Origin: Synechococcus sp. CCY 9618
GTDB lineage: Bacteria; Cyanobacteriota; Cyanobacteriia; PCC-6307; Cyanobiaceae
Direction: 5' to 3'
Assembly (NCBI RefSeq): GCF_019038415.1
Contig: NZ_JAFKRG010000043.1
Coordinates: forward strand, 1 to 64,000
DNA length: 64,000 nucleotides
Both the position numbers and the translations under genes were made by a program. The notes under the pieces were generated by a model. The model had not been told where the DNA came from. It saw only the letters and a program-made list of their open reading frames with translations, and did no database searches. Every line of letters starts with the position of its first letter. Positions within the stretch are counted from its first letter, which is position 1. Positions 41,008-51,533 of this stretch are shown piece after piece.

Positions 41008-42018
41008 TTGGATACATTGCCGCGCCGACAAGAGGAGGTGCTGCGGGCCACGGTGCGGCATTACGTGGACACCGTCGAACCCGTGGGCAGCCACACCCTG
41101 GTGCGGCGTTTCGGGCTGCCGGCCAGTCCCGCCACCGTGCGGACGGCCATGGGGGCGCTGGAGCAGCGCGGTCTGCTGACCCAGCCGCACACCTCCGCCG
41201 GCCGGATCCCCAGCCAGCGGGGCTATCGGCTCTACGTGGATCAGCTGCTGCCGGCTCCGGGGGCCGCCGCCCTTCAGCTGGAGCGGGAACTGGCCGGGCT
41301 GAGCCTGCAGTGGGCAGCCCTCGATGACCTGCTGCTGCACCTGGCCCGCCGTCTGGCCGATCTGACTGGCCTGCTGAGCCTGATCACCCGTCCCCAGCGG
41401 CCCAGCCCCCTGCTGCAGGCGGTGCGGCTGGTGCCCAGTGGCGACCGGCTGCTGGTGTTCCTCGTCCAGGGTCCCGACTTCAGCACCAGCCTCAACCTGC
41501 GCCTGGGCGCCGGTCTGGAGGAGGAGCTGCCGATCCTGGAGCGCTGGAGCAACCAGCAGCTGCGGGAATGCGGCCATGGCCGCATTCCCTGGGAACGGCT
41601 GCCGGCGGAACTGCGGCGCAGCGGCGGCCTGCTGCGCCAGGCCCTGGAAAGCCACGGCAGGATCCGCAGCGAGGAGCTCGATGCGGTGGTGGCGGCGGGC
41701 CTGGGCGGTCTGCTGAGCCAACCGGAATTCAGCCACACCTCCAGCCTGCTGCCCCTGGTGCAGCTCGTGGAGCATGGTCCCCGCGCCGTGCTGGGCCCCG
41801 CCGGCGGCGGCGACACCGCATCGACTGACACCATCTGGATCGGAAGCGAGCATCCCCATGCGGCCCTCGGCCGCTGCTCCGTGGTCCAGGCCACCTACCG
41901 CTCGGGCCACGGCGGCCGCGGCCAGGTGGCCCTGGTGGGGCCCATGCGCATGGCCTACGCCACGGCCCGCGCGGCAGTGCAGTCGGTGGCCACGATCCTG
42001 GAGAGGCTGCTGAGCTGA
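41008..42018 (+). CDS. hrcA: Heat-inducible transcription repressor HrcA
   Basis: Represses chaperonin genes through the CIRCE operator and is released under heat stress. 336 residues from a TTG (a second TTG is at 41017). The N-terminal winged helix reads LPRRQEEVLRATVRHYVDT, VGSHTLVRRFGL and SPATVRTAMGALEQRGLL, then QPHTSAGRIPSQRGYRLYVD; the C-terminal part ends YATARAAVQSVATILERLL. Its stop shares a base with the ATG of the Anbu protease gene. Confidence 0.92.
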   Translation: MDTLPRRQEEVLRATVRHYVDTVEPVGSHTLVRRFGLPASPATVRTAMGALEQRGLLTQPHTSAGRIPSQRGYRLYVDQLLPAPGAAALQLERELAGLSLQWAALDDLLLHLARRLADLTGLLSLITRPQRPSPLLQAVRLVPSGDRLLVFLVQGPDFSTSLNLRLGAGLEEELPILERWSNQQLRECGHGRIPWERLPAELRRSGGLLRQALESHGRIRSEELDAVVAAGLGGLLSQPEFSHTSSLLPLVQLVEHGPRAVLGPAGGGDTASTDTIWIGSEHPHAALGRCSVVQATYRSGHGGRGQVALVGPMRMAYATARAAVQSVATILERLLS

Positions 42019-42803
42019 TGACCTATTGCCTCGGCTTCCTGCTCGACAGCGGCCTGGTGCTCGCCTCCGACTCCCGCACCAACGCTGGGGTGGACTACAT
42101 CTCCTGCTACAGCAAGATGCATGTGCTGGAGCCGGCTCCCGATCGGCTGTTCGTGCTGATGGCTGCCGGCAACCTGGGCACCACCCAGGCGGTGCTGAAC
42201 CGCATCCGCCGCGACATCGAGAACCACGGGGCCGGCCCCAGCCCCCAGTGGGCCCGCAAGGATGATCCTCCGGCAGGGCCGGATCTGCTCACGGCCCGCT
42301 ACCTGTTCGAGGTGGCCGACTACATCGGCCGGCTCAACGTGATGGTGCAGAAGGAATTCAACCCCAACCTGCGCCAGGCGGGGGCCAGCGGCGAAGCCAG
42401 CTTCATCCTCGGCGGCCAGATCGCCGGCCAGCCCCACGGCCTCTACATGATCTATCCCCAGGGCAACGCGATCATGGCCACCGCCGACACACCCTTCCTG
42501 CAGATCGGTGAGACCAAATACGGCAAACCACCGCTGGATTACATCGGCCATGTGGGTCTGTCCCTGGAGGATGCCGCCCGCCTCTGCCTGGTGTCGGAGA
42601 TCGTCACCCGCCGTTCCAACCTGACCGTGGGGCCACCTTTTGAAATCGCCCTTGTGCGCAGGGACTCGCTGAAGGTGGGCCGCCATCTGAAGCTGGACAA
42701 GGACGCTGCCGAGATCACACGCACCATGGAGGTGTGGACACGACACATGAAGGAGGGGGTCAACAAGCTGCCCCGCTTCCCGTGGGAACAGGATCCTCTC
42801 TGA
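42018..42803 (+). CDS. Anbu-type proteasome-like peptidase
   Basis: 261 residues. It starts MTYCLGFLLDSGLVLASDSRTNAGVD, the Anbu (ancestral beta subunit) pattern in which Thr2 becomes the N-terminal nucleophile; D17 and the SRT region fit the Ntn-hydrolase active site. GEASFILGGQIAG and TRRSNLTVGPPFE are also typical. Anbu forms ring or helical assemblies and is often linked to stress. Here it is one-base coupled to hrcA, not to the transglutaminase/ATP-grasp genes seen in some proteobacteria. Confidence 0.88.
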   Translation: MTYCLGFLLDSGLVLASDSRTNAGVDYISCYSKMHVLEPAPDRLFVLMAAGNLGTTQAVLNRIRRDIENHGAGPSPQWARKDDPPAGPDLLTARYLFEVADYIGRLNVMVQKEFNPNLRQAGASGEASFILGGQIAGQPHGLYMIYPQGNAIMATADTPFLQIGETKYGKPPLDYIGHVGLSLEDAARLCLVSEIVTRRSNLTVGPPFEIALVRRDSLKVGRHLKLDKDAAEITRTMEVWTRHMKEGVNKLPRFPWEQDPL

Positions 42804-42955
42804 CAGGGCCTGCCGCCCCAGGCCGGGGCAGATGTAGGAGCCGCTGGTGCTGGATCCTGCTGAGCAGAACGCGCCATACGCAGTAGCTTTCGAAATCAAG
42901 TTGCCATCCACTGACCCACCCGTCAGGCCTGCAGGTCTGGGGAAAGGGCTGATGA
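42804..42955. other. Spacer between the Anbu gene and the GT-C-like gene
   Basis: 152 bp without a gene. It contains an imperfect GC-rich inverted region around 42806-42830 (GCCTGCC and GGCCGGGGC elements) that could act as a terminator, and TAGCTT at 42884-42889 as a weak promoter candidate. Confidence 0.3.
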
Positions 42956-44725
42956 ATGGCCTGCATCCCTTCCTGCGCATCCCCTCCTGTCTTGCCGAAG
43001 AAGATGCCTACAAGAAGCGGGCTGCTGAACACGGCCGCGATAGCCGCCGCATCAGGACTGTTCCTTTACCTGGGATGGCTTGTCCTGTATCGCCTTGCTT
43101 TGATGCCCGGCCTCCACGCCGATGAAGCGAGATTTGGTCTGGCAAGCCTTGATGTGCTGCAGCGGGGCATCCAAACCATCCATGGCGTCAATCACCGCAC
43201 CGGAGCCGCCTATCCATGGCTTGTCTCCGTCGCCTTTCGCCTCGGGGGGACCAGCGTCTGGACCCTGCGAAGCGTGGGAGCCATTGCCAATCTCCTCGCC
43301 GTTGCCCTGCTGACCTGGTCACTGCACAGGTACAGAAGCAAGAGGGCGGTTGCCTTCTTACTTCTGATCGTGGTGTGCTCTCCTTTCATTGTCGTCAATG
43401 CCCGCGTTGCGTGGGAAGTCACTGCCCTGCAGTTTCTCCTGGTCAGCATTCAGATCAGCATCCTGCTGGGTGCCATCCATCAAGGAAGAATGAACAACGG
43501 TGCAGGCCTGGCTTTCGCCATCACATCGTCATTGGGCGTGTTCAACCATTTCATCTTCCTCTCCAATCTTTTTGCCTTCTTTCTGAGCTCTGCCTGTCTT
43601 TACGTTCTGAGCGCCTCCGACAGCCATCAAAAGACGTTCGCGTCAAGACTATTACATCTTTCAATCCTCACCGTTGCCTTCGCAGCCATTCTGATTGTCC
43701 TCAAGCCAATCATCGGCGATGCCCAGAGACAATGGCTTGTGGCGGTGATTTTCATGGTGGCGTTCGTCCTTTGTTTTTCTTCATTTGTGAGCCGCTCTTC
43801 TGCTGATTTCTGTGAGCAGATGATCGCCAGGCTCTGCCAGCGCCTGGCCGAGGCCGGAAAAGCGATACTGCCTCTGGCCAGGCATGTCCAAGCCCGACAG
43901 TTCGGCCTTGCCACCGTGATCACGGCCGCTGTCATCATTGGGCTCATGGCCGACTTTGGGGGCAGAAGTCCGTGGGTTCTTTATACCAAACACACCTGGG
44001 GACTTCTTGGCTCACTGACCAGCGTGCTACCGCTTCAGAGGATCATGATGCATCCTCTTCAGGATGACTACCTGATCATCTCTCATGGGTTCTGGATCGT
44101 TCTGCTGGGCATCTATGCGTGGTTGACCTCCAGGGTCATCCTGGCGGCCATCAAGACCAAGGGCGCAACCTGCGACATCGACCTGATCTTTTATCTCTAT
44201 CCAATATTTGCCTTTGTCGTCTTACCAATTTTCGTGCAGCTGAGTTCTGAGCGCTATTATCTGATCACTTGTTATCTGATGGTTTCCTGTGTCCCGATCC
44301 TCTTGGCTTCACCACCCTCAAAGGAGGTTTTTGCCTACCCATTTTTTCAACCGAAACGTCCACTCGCTTTCGTTGCCACTGGCATGCTGCTCTTGCTTAT
44401 CCTGAGCGATGCGATCAGCGCACAGCGCACCATCCTGGCATCCATTGGGCGCGACAACAGCCAGACCGAGGGATTCACGATCACCTATCCCGGCTATTCA
44501 GACACCTCGTTGCATTTCGCCGACACTGCGAAACTATACAACGACCTGAAGGATCAGCAGGTCTGTCGAAACATCAAGGCCAACTTTTTCATCCTCGAAC
44601 CTCTCAGATTCTATCGCGCGATTGATGGCGACCGGTGCTCTGGAAATCGATATGCCCAGATCACCTATTGTGAATCCTGCTCCCAGCCGGGCGATCATTT
44701 TGAGGTGCTTGTGAAAAACAGGTGA
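42956..44725 (+). CDS. Polytopic GT-C-like glycosyltransferase (PMT/ArnT superfamily)
   Basis: 589 residues with about eleven hydrophobic segments. After the first helix comes LMPGLHADEARFG, the Asp-Glu motif in the first external loop that marks dolichyl/undecaprenyl-phosphate-sugar dependent GT-C enzymes; NHRTGAAYPWLVS and a SERYYL segment near a later loop also fit. A periplasmic C-terminal domain (about 500-589) has several cysteines. The base composition looks clearly less GC-rich than the neighbours. The start could also be the Met at 43004. Substrate unknown. Confidence 0.65.
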   Translation: MACIPSCASPPVLPKKMPTRSGLLNTAAIAAASGLFLYLGWLVLYRLALMPGLHADEARFGLASLDVLQRGIQTIHGVNHRTGAAYPWLVSVAFRLGGTSVWTLRSVGAIANLLAVALLTWSLHRYRSKRAVAFLLLIVVCSPFIVVNARVAWEVTALQFLLVSIQISILLGAIHQGRMNNGAGLAFAITSSLGVFNHFIFLSNLFAFFLSSACLYVLSASDSHQKTFASRLLHLSILTVAFAAILIVLKPIIGDAQRQWLVAVIFMVAFVLCFSSFVSRSSADFCEQMIARLCQRLAEAGKAILPLARHVQARQFGLATVITAAVIIGLMADFGGRSPWVLYTKHTWGLLGSLTSVLPLQRIMMHPLQDDYLIISHGFWIVLLGIYAWLTSRVILAAIKTKGATCDIDLIFYLYPIFAFVVLPIFVQLSSERYYLITCYLMVSCVPILLASPPSKEVFAYPFFQPKRPLAFVATGMLLLLILSDAISAQRTILASIGRDNSQTEGFTITYPGYSDTSLHFADTAKLYNDLKDQQVCRNIKANFFILEPLRFYRAIDGDRCSGNRYAQITYCESCSQPGDHFEVLVKNR

Positions 44726-44803
44726 TCAGATCACTTTGGGATCCAAGGGCAGAAAAGGGGCCACGGAGCTGAGTGCTACCGAGGCACACCCTCAGCAAGG
44801 CGC

Positions 44804-46084
44804 TCAGAAAGGACGCTGCAGCCCCAGGACACGCAAGTAGAAATATATCTGCAGGATGATGCCTACGGGTGCACTGGCAAGCCACCCATAGACGCTCCAG
44901 GAAACAACCTGAACACCCCAGAGGCCCAGTCCAAGCGGTGCCATCCAGCCAGGCATGATCAACGTCTGCAGCTGATGCGGGAAGCGGGAGAGTTCTGCAA
45001 ATTTCACCTGCCAGGTCATCGGGGTCTCAATGGCCAGAACAAACGCCGTCATCAGACAGAGAACCACCCATCGACCATGGTCCCAGGAGTGATAGAAGAC
45101 GGGTGCCATGATCAGAAACTGACAGAGCGCAGCCGCCACGAAGAACCAGGCACGCCGTGGGGATGCGCGACCGATCACCGCTGCCAGAAGCACCACTCCG
45201 CTGATGCTTACCAAAACAAGGATCAACCAGAAGGGGAAACCAAAATGAAGCTGGGACAGCACGCCTTGCGAATCAGCGATGTACCTTTCGCTTGGCAGGG
45301 GAAGCCAAGCAATGGCCCCTTTGGGTCCCGTGAATGGCAAACCCGGAGCAAAGGCGCTCTTCCAGGACAGTGCGATCGCATCGGCACGTTCGTCGGTTCC
45401 TCGGAAGAACAGAATAGCGACGAAAGATGTGAGGGGAATGAACAGCCAGAGCAGGCTGGCGCAGGCCCCGCGCGCGGCACGCCTGAAGTTGGAGCCCTCG
45501 GCAGATTCACGCAACAGCATCAGAAGCGCAAGGGAGGGGAGCGCAAGGAAAGCGATCAGCTCATGCGAAAGGATGCCAACCAATAACAGGAGACTGGCGA
45601 TGCCATCAGAAAGGGCCTTTCGGTGCGTGCACACGAGCTTCACCGCCAGGGCAAAGAGCAGAAGAATCAGTAAGTCCTTCCGGATCAGTATGCGATCTAC
45701 GAACACCGGATAGCCAAGCAGAGGTGTCGTCAGCAACACCCATCTGGGCACGATTCCCGAAGATTGACGCCAGAGATAGATGCCGAAAGCGAGATAAAGA
45801 AATAGGCAGGAAATGACAATACTCAGATTTGGCGCAAGCTGAAACTTCTCATGCAGGCCATGGATGAGGGCACCCGGCAACCCCCTGCGCTGGAACCCAC
45901 CGGCATAGTTGATCAACCATTCCGTCAGTCCGTAGTTGGTGGTGAAATCAAGCTGCCTGGCCGCCAAGAAGAAGGCTGCAACCAGCCGCTCCAGGAGCCG
46001 GGCCCCGAAGGCAAGGCCAAAGAGGATGAGAAGGCCCCTGTCGTATGACTTCTGGGTCTGGCTTCCCGTGGGGATCTCCGCCAT
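44804..46084 (-). CDS. Polytopic membrane protein of unknown function
   Basis: 426 residues with about ten membrane helices. A YAGGFQRRGLPGALIHGLHEK segment between helices one and two recalls the GGFxRRGL motif of uncharacterised bacterial membrane proteins found near polysaccharide genes. ILSHELIAFLALPSL and HSWDHGRWVVL are other charged positions inside the membrane region. It is convergent with the GT-C-like gene and of similar base composition, so both may belong to one acquired surface-sugar module. No function is claimed. Confidence 0.6.
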   Translation of the reverse strand: MAEIPTGSQTQKSYDRGLLILFGLAFGARLLERLVAAFFLAARQLDFTTNYGLTEWLINYAGGFQRRGLPGALIHGLHEKFQLAPNLSIVISCLFLYLAFGIYLWRQSSGIVPRWVLLTTPLLGYPVFVDRILIRKDLLILLLFALAVKLVCTHRKALSDGIASLLLLVGILSHELIAFLALPSLALLMLLRESAEGSNFRRAARGACASLLWLFIPLTSFVAILFFRGTDERADAIALSWKSAFAPGLPFTGPKGAIAWLPLPSERYIADSQGVLSQLHFGFPFWLILVLVSISGVVLLAAVIGRASPRRAWFFVAAALCQFLIMAPVFYHSWDHGRWVVLCLMTAFVLAIETPMTWQVKFAELSRFPHQLQTLIMPGWMAPLGLGLWGVQVVSWSVYGWLASAPVGIILQIYFYLRVLGLQRPF

Positions 46085-46107
46085 GGCCGCTTCCTGGCAT
46101 CAGCGGG

Positions 46108-46113
46108 AGCCTA
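46108..46113 (-). promoter_or_regulatory. Candidate minus 10 box of the 46 kb membrane protein gene
   Basis: TAGGCT on the minus strand, 23 nt before the ATG at 46084. Confidence 0.4.
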
Positions 46114-46200
46114 ATTCGCCCCCCTGGAGACAGCCACAGCCGGGCTGCGCACCTCTCCCCTGACCGCCGGGGCGGGGCGGCGGCCAGGCTCCAGACCGGA

Positions 46201-47454
<1,254 letters not shown>

Positions 47455-47479
47455 CGGCGGAGCGAGCAGGGGGACTGTC

Positions 47480-47485
47480 ACCTTA
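47480..47485 (-). promoter_or_regulatory. Candidate minus 10 box of trpB
   Basis: TAAGGT on the minus strand, 25 nt before the GTG at 47454. It overlaps the alternative GTG at 47481. Confidence 0.35.
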
Positions 47486-47646
47486 GGGAGGCGCCACCGC
47501 CACCGCCTCGTTGCGGATCCCAGGCGCAGAAGGACGTTGGCGCTGGCCGCTCCCCCGGGACGGACCCACTCCGGGGCGCCTCGGCTGCCAGGCTGGCCAG
47601 GGGGACCGACGGTCGCCCAGCAGGATCACCAGCGGAGCGGCGAACC

Positions 47647-47970
47647 ATGCCCAAGGGCAGCTGGCAGGAGTTCAGCGGACCGGAGAGCCTCCAGAGGCCT
47701 GATGCGACGACGGACCCGCAGCCCAGGGCCCGGCAGACGGTGCGGGTCCAGCGCACCAGGGCCGGCAAGGGAGGAAAGATGGTGACCGTGATCTCGGGGT
47801 TGGTGGCACCGGACGGGGAGGCGCGGCAACTGCTGAAGCGGCTGAAGGCCTCCGCCGGAACGGGCGGCACCCTCAGGGATGGGGTGATCGAGCTCCAGGG
47901 AGACCAGGTGGACGCCGCCCTGGCGGCCCTGGAGCGGGAGGGCTACCGCCCGAAGCGGGCCGGTGGGTAG
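47647..47970 (+). CDS. SUI1/eIF1-like translation factor (YciH family)
   Basis: 107 residues. A polar N-terminal half (MPKGSWQEFSG) is followed by the SUI1 core TVRVQRTRAGKGGKMVTVISGL and GTGGTLRDGVIELQGDQ. E. coli YciH and relatives affect initiation fidelity and may act under stress. The open frame upstream of 47647 is a shadow of trpB. Confidence 0.9.
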   Translation: MPKGSWQEFSGPESLQRPDATTDPQPRARQTVRVQRTRAGKGGKMVTVISGLVAPDGEARQLLKRLKASAGTGGTLRDGVIELQGDQVDAALAALEREGYRPKRAGG

Positions 47971-48004
47971 CAGCCGCCGGACCGGGGCAGCCGGGCGATT
48001 TCGT

Positions 48005-48010
48005 TACGTT
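48005..48010 (+). promoter_or_regulatory. Candidate minus 10 box of the DUF362 gene
   Basis: TACGTT, 26 nt before the ATG at 48037. Confidence 0.35.
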
Positions 48011-48036
48011 GAAATTCGCTCCCGACCGGATCAGCC

Positions 48037-49101
48037 ATGGCTCATGCCGATCGCCGACAGGGCCTCAGCCGGCGTCAGGTGCTCCAGCTGGCGAGCCTCG
48101 CCGCGGGGAGCGCCGCCCTTTCCGCAGCCTGCGGGTCCACCGGCTCCGTTGCCACCGAATCCCCAGGCGGCACGACGACGGCCGCGTCCATGGGCGCTGG
48201 GGTGAGCCGGGTGGCGCTCATCCGCAGTGGGGACCGGGCCGCGGGCACCCGGGCGGCGATCGATCTGCTGCAGCCGGATGGCCTCGCCGGCCGGACCGTG
48301 TTTCTCAAGCCCAACTACAACACCGGTGATCCGGCCCCCGCCGCCACGGACACGCCCCTGCTGGAGTCCCTGGTGCGGGAACTGCAGAACGCAGGCGCCG
48401 GGGCGATCACGGTGGGGGACCGCTCAGGCATGGCCGACACCCGCGAAGCGATGGGGACCAAGGGGGTGTTCGCCCTGGCGGACCGGCTGGGATTCGAGGC
48501 GATGGTGCTGGATGAACTGGACCGGGACGGCTGGCAGGCCGTGGCGGCGGAGGGTACCCACTGGCCGAAGGGCTTCGCCTTCGCCCGGCCGGCCCTGGAT
48601 GCGGGAGCGGTGGTGAACACCTGCTGCCTGAAAACCCACCGTTTCGGCGGCCACTTCACCCTGTCGCTGAAGAACAGCGTGGGGCTCGTGGCCAAGTACG
48701 TGCCCGGGGACCCCCACAACTACATGGGGGATCTCCATTCCTCGCCCCACCAGCGCCAGATGATCGCGGAGATCAACCAGGCCTATGCCCCGGCCCTGGT
48801 GCTGCTCGATGGTGTGGAGGCCTTCACCCAGGGGGGGCCGGAAGCCGGTGTCAGGGCCAGGCCGGAGGTGATCCTGGCCGGCACCGATCGGATCGCGGTC
48901 GACGTGGTGGCGATCGCCATCCTGCGGTCCCTCGGCACCACCGCCGACGTGTCCCAGGGCTCCATCTGGCGGCTGGAACAGATTCAGAGGGCCGTCGAGC
49001 TGGGTCTGGGGGCCGCCGGCCCCGATCAGATCGAGATCGTCACCGCCGATCGAGCCGGGCAGACCATGGCCGACACGCTGCGGCGGATCATCGCCGCCTG
49101 A
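48037..49101 (+). CDS. Tat-exported DUF362 protein, possibly a lipoprotein
   Basis: 354 residues. The N-terminus has twin arginines in [15 protein letters not shown] and a lipobox-like LSAAC, suggesting export in folded form and lipid attachment at the cysteine near residue 32. The DUF362 core has [43 protein letters not shown] and [14 protein letters not shown]. No ferredoxin-like cysteine motifs are present. Function unknown; binding of a metal or cofactor is possible given the cysteine and histidine content of NTCCLKTH. Confidence 0.78.
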   Translation: MAHADRRQGLSRRQVLQLASLAAGSAALSAACGSTGSVATESPGGTTTAASMGAGVSRVALIRSGDRAAGTRAAIDLLQPDGLAGRTVFLKPNYNTGDPAPAATDTPLLESLVRELQNAGAGAITVGDRSGMADTREAMGTKGVFALADRLGFEAMVLDELDRDGWQAVAAEGTHWPKGFAFARPALDAGAVVNTCCLKTHRFGGHFTLSLKNSVGLVAKYVPGDPHNYMGDLHSSPHQRQMIAEINQAYAPALVLLDGVEAFTQGGPEAGVRARPEVILAGTDRIAVDVVAIAILRSLGTTADVSQGSIWRLEQIQRAVELGLGAAGPDQIEIVTADRAGQTMADTLRRIIAA

Positions 49102-49160
49102 ACCCTGCCATGCCGGCGGCGGCAGGGAGAATGGCGCCCATCGCCCTGTCCATCCCCGCC

Positions 49161-49805
49161 ATGTCGCACGAGTCCACCACCGGCACCGCCGCCAAGGCCA
49201 CCAACATCGTCTGGCACCACTCCACGGTGACCCGCGCCGCCCGGGCCCATCAGCGTGGGCACCGCAGCGCCATCCTCTGGTTCACAGGGTTGTCGGGAGC
49301 GGGGAAGAGCACCCTGGCCAACGCGGTCAATTCGGCCCTGTTCGAGCAGGGACTGGCCTGTTATGTGCTCGATGGCGACAACGTGCGCCATGGTCTGTGC
49401 AGCGATCTGGGCTTCTCCGATGCCGACCGGGAGGAGAACATCCGCCGCATCGGTGAGGTGGCCAAGCTGTTCCTCGACGCCGGGGTGGTGGTGCTGACCG
49501 CCTTCGTCTCTCCCTTCCGGGCGGATCGCCAGCGGGCCCGGGAGCTGGTGGCGGCGGGCGATTTCCTCGAGATCCACTGCGCCGCCGATCTGGAGATCTG
49601 CGAGCAGCGGGATACCAAGGGGCTCTACGCCAAGGCCCGGGCCGGAGAGATCAGGGAATTCACCGGCATCTCCAGCCCCTACGAGGCGCCGGAGAGCCCC
49701 GAGCTGCGGGTGGGCACCGGCGAGCAGAGCCTGGAGGACTCGGTGGCCCAGGTGATGGCGGAACTGAAGCGGCGGAGCATCATTCCGGCGCCGGCGGAGC
49801 CCTGA
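49161..49805 (+). CDS. cysC: Adenylylsulfate (APS) kinase
   Basis: Phosphorylates APS to PAPS for sulfate assimilation. The 214-residue protein has the P-loop [39 protein letters not shown] and the lid segment [22 protein letters not shown]. The ATG at 49161 is preferred; an open frame to 49110 is not conserved. Its 3' end overlaps the convergent permease gene by 26 bp. Confidence 0.95.
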   Translation: MSHESTTGTAAKATNIVWHHSTVTRAARAHQRGHRSAILWFTGLSGAGKSTLANAVNSALFEQGLACYVLDGDNVRHGLCSDLGFSDADREENIRRIGEVAKLFLDAGVVVLTAFVSPFRADRQRARELVAAGDFLEIHCAADLEICEQRDTKGLYAKARAGEIREFTGISSPYEAPESPELRVGTGEQSLEDSVAQVMAELKRRSIIPAPAEP

Positions 49806-50946
49806 GCGGCTCCGAAGGGGGCAGCCCGGGAGCGGACGCCGGGGGGCGGACGCGCAGGGCCCAGGCATCAAGGAAGGTCTTGGCGCAACTGGCCACCGGC
49901 ACCGCCAGCAGCAGGCCCAGCAGTTCTCCGAGCCCCAGCAGCCCCCCCAGCCGGGCGCCGATCGGCAAGCTGATCAGCAGCCAGGCCGGCTGCAGCCCCA
50001 CGATCGAACCCATCAGCCGGGGCTGAATCACCTGATCCACCACCTGGCCGACGGTGATGGCCACGGCCAGCACCTCCAGGCCGGTGCGGGGATCCTGGAG
50101 GGCCAGCAGCACGCTCACCACCACGATGGTGAGGGCACTGGCGTAGGGAATCAGGGTGGTGAAGCCGATGGCCACGGCGAACAGCACGCCGTAGGGAATC
50201 CCGAGCAGGGTGAACACCAGGCTCTGGGCGCCGCTGAGAATCAGGGCCAGCACCACCTGACCGGCGAAATAACCCCGGAAGGTGCGGTCCAGGGTGCTGA
50301 GCACCAGGCTGCGGGCACCGCTGGGCAGCCACTCGGCCAGCCCCATGGCGATGGCTTCCCCCCCCAGCAGCAGGAACACCGCCAGCACCAGCACGATCAC
50401 CACATTGACCGTGATGCTCACCGTGGCCCCGAGGATCCCCAGGACCTGCTGGCTGAGCTGGGAGGCGAGCTTGCTGGTGCGGCTGATCAGATCACTGCTG
50501 ATCCCGCCGAAATCGGTGGGCAGGCCGCGCTCGGTGGCCCAGCGCTGAAGCTGTCCCAGCAGGGTTTCCCCCCCCGCCAGCCAGCCGGGCAGGGCCAGCA
50601 CCAGATCGCCCAGCTGATTCACCAGGCGGGGCACCAGCACCAGGACCGCCAGCACCACCACGCCCAGGCTGAGGCCGAGCACCAGCACCAGGGCCAGGGG
50701 GCGGGGCAGTCCCCGCCGGATCAGCCAGCGGCTGGGGATATCGAGCAGGAAGGCGAGCAGGGCCGCCGTGAGGAACAGGGCCGGGAACGGCGCCAGCGGC
50801 ACCAGCAGCTGGCGCAGCACCCAGAGGTTGAGCACCAGCAGGGGCAGGGCGAGGGAGAACCGCATCGGGATGGGCAGTTCCAGCCTCTGAAGCATCCGCG
50901 GCAACAGGGCCTGGGCCCCGGGGAATCGACGATCGGCAACCAGCAT
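49780..50946 (-). CDS. AI-2E family transporter (PerM/TqsA-like)
   Basis: 388 residues with about eight helices: two or three near the N-terminus ([26 protein letters not shown]), a central cytosolic region (about 120-190), and a C-terminal set including [20 protein letters not shown] and [20 protein letters not shown]. The family exports small signals or ions; the substrate is unknown. The start is uncertain: ATG at 50946, 50895 or 50865. It lies just downstream of purE on the same strand. Confidence 0.82.
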   Translation of the reverse strand: MLVADRRFPGAQALLPRMLQRLELPIPMRFSLALPLLVLNLWVLRQLLVPLAPFPALFLTAALLAFLLDIPSRWLIRRGLPRPLALVLVLGLSLGVVVLAVLVLVPRLVNQLGDLVLALPGWLAGGETLLGQLQRWATERGLPTDFGGISSDLISRTSKLASQLSQQVLGILGATVSITVNVVIVLVLAVFLLLGGEAIAMGLAEWLPSGARSLVLSTLDRTFRGYFAGQVVLALILSGAQSLVFTLLGIPYGVLFAVAIGFTTLIPYASALTIVVVSVLLALQDPRTGLEVLAVAITVGQVVDQVIQPRLMGSIVGLQPAWLLISLPIGARLGGLLGLGELLGLLLAVPVASCAKTFLDAWALRVRPPASAPGLPPSEPLRAPPAPE

Positions 50947-50975
50947 GGCGGGCCGAAGCCGATGTCGCCAGCGAC

Positions 50976-51515
50976 TCAGCCCTGGCCCATTGTCTCCAGG
51001 TAGGCGGCACTGCCCAGGGATTGGAGCCGCGCGTCCTTGGCCACCACCTGATCATGCTGGGCACGGCGATGGGTCTCCAGGGCCTCGGCGAGCACCGGAT
51101 CCGCCGTCGCCAGGATCGCCGCAGCCAGCAGTCCGGCATTGAGGCCGCCACCGATGGCCACCGTGGCCACCGGAATGCCTGCCGGCATCTGCACGATCGA
51201 ATGGAGCGAATCCACCCCCGACAGGGCCTGGCTGCGCACCGGCACACCGATCACCGGAAGCATGGAGAAGGCCGCCACCATGCCGGGCAGGTGGGCGGCG
51301 CCGCCGGCACCGGCGATGATCACCCGGAAGCCCCTGGAGGCGGCCGCTTCGGCGAAGGCCGCCATCTCCCAGGGGGTGCGATGGGCCGAGAGCACCCGCA
51401 CCTCGCTTCCGACGCCGAGCTGTTTGAGAATCCGCGCCGCCGGCTCCATGGTCGGCAGGTCGGAATCGCTTCCCATCACGATCGCGACACGGGGGCGAAG
51501 GGGGGCGGACTCCAT
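50976..51515 (-). CDS. purE: N5-carboxyaminoimidazole ribonucleotide mutase
   Basis: Acts in purine synthesis, moving the carboxyl group of N5-CAIR to give CAIR. 179 residues starting [21 protein letters not shown], with the substrate motif [16 protein letters not shown] and [15 protein letters not shown]. The large open frame upstream is the antisense shadow of nagA. It starts 18 bp from the divergent nagA start. Confidence 0.95.
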   Translation of the reverse strand: MESAPLRPRVAIVMGSDSDLPTMEPAARILKQLGVGSEVRVLSAHRTPWEMAAFAEAAASRGFRVIIAGAGGAAHLPGMVAAFSMLPVIGVPVRSQALSGVDSLHSIVQMPAGIPVATVAIGGGLNAGLLAAAILATADPVLAEALETHRRAQHDQVVAKDARLQSLGSAAYLETMGQG

Positions 51516-51533
51516 GGGGCGGGGGCGGTGAGG

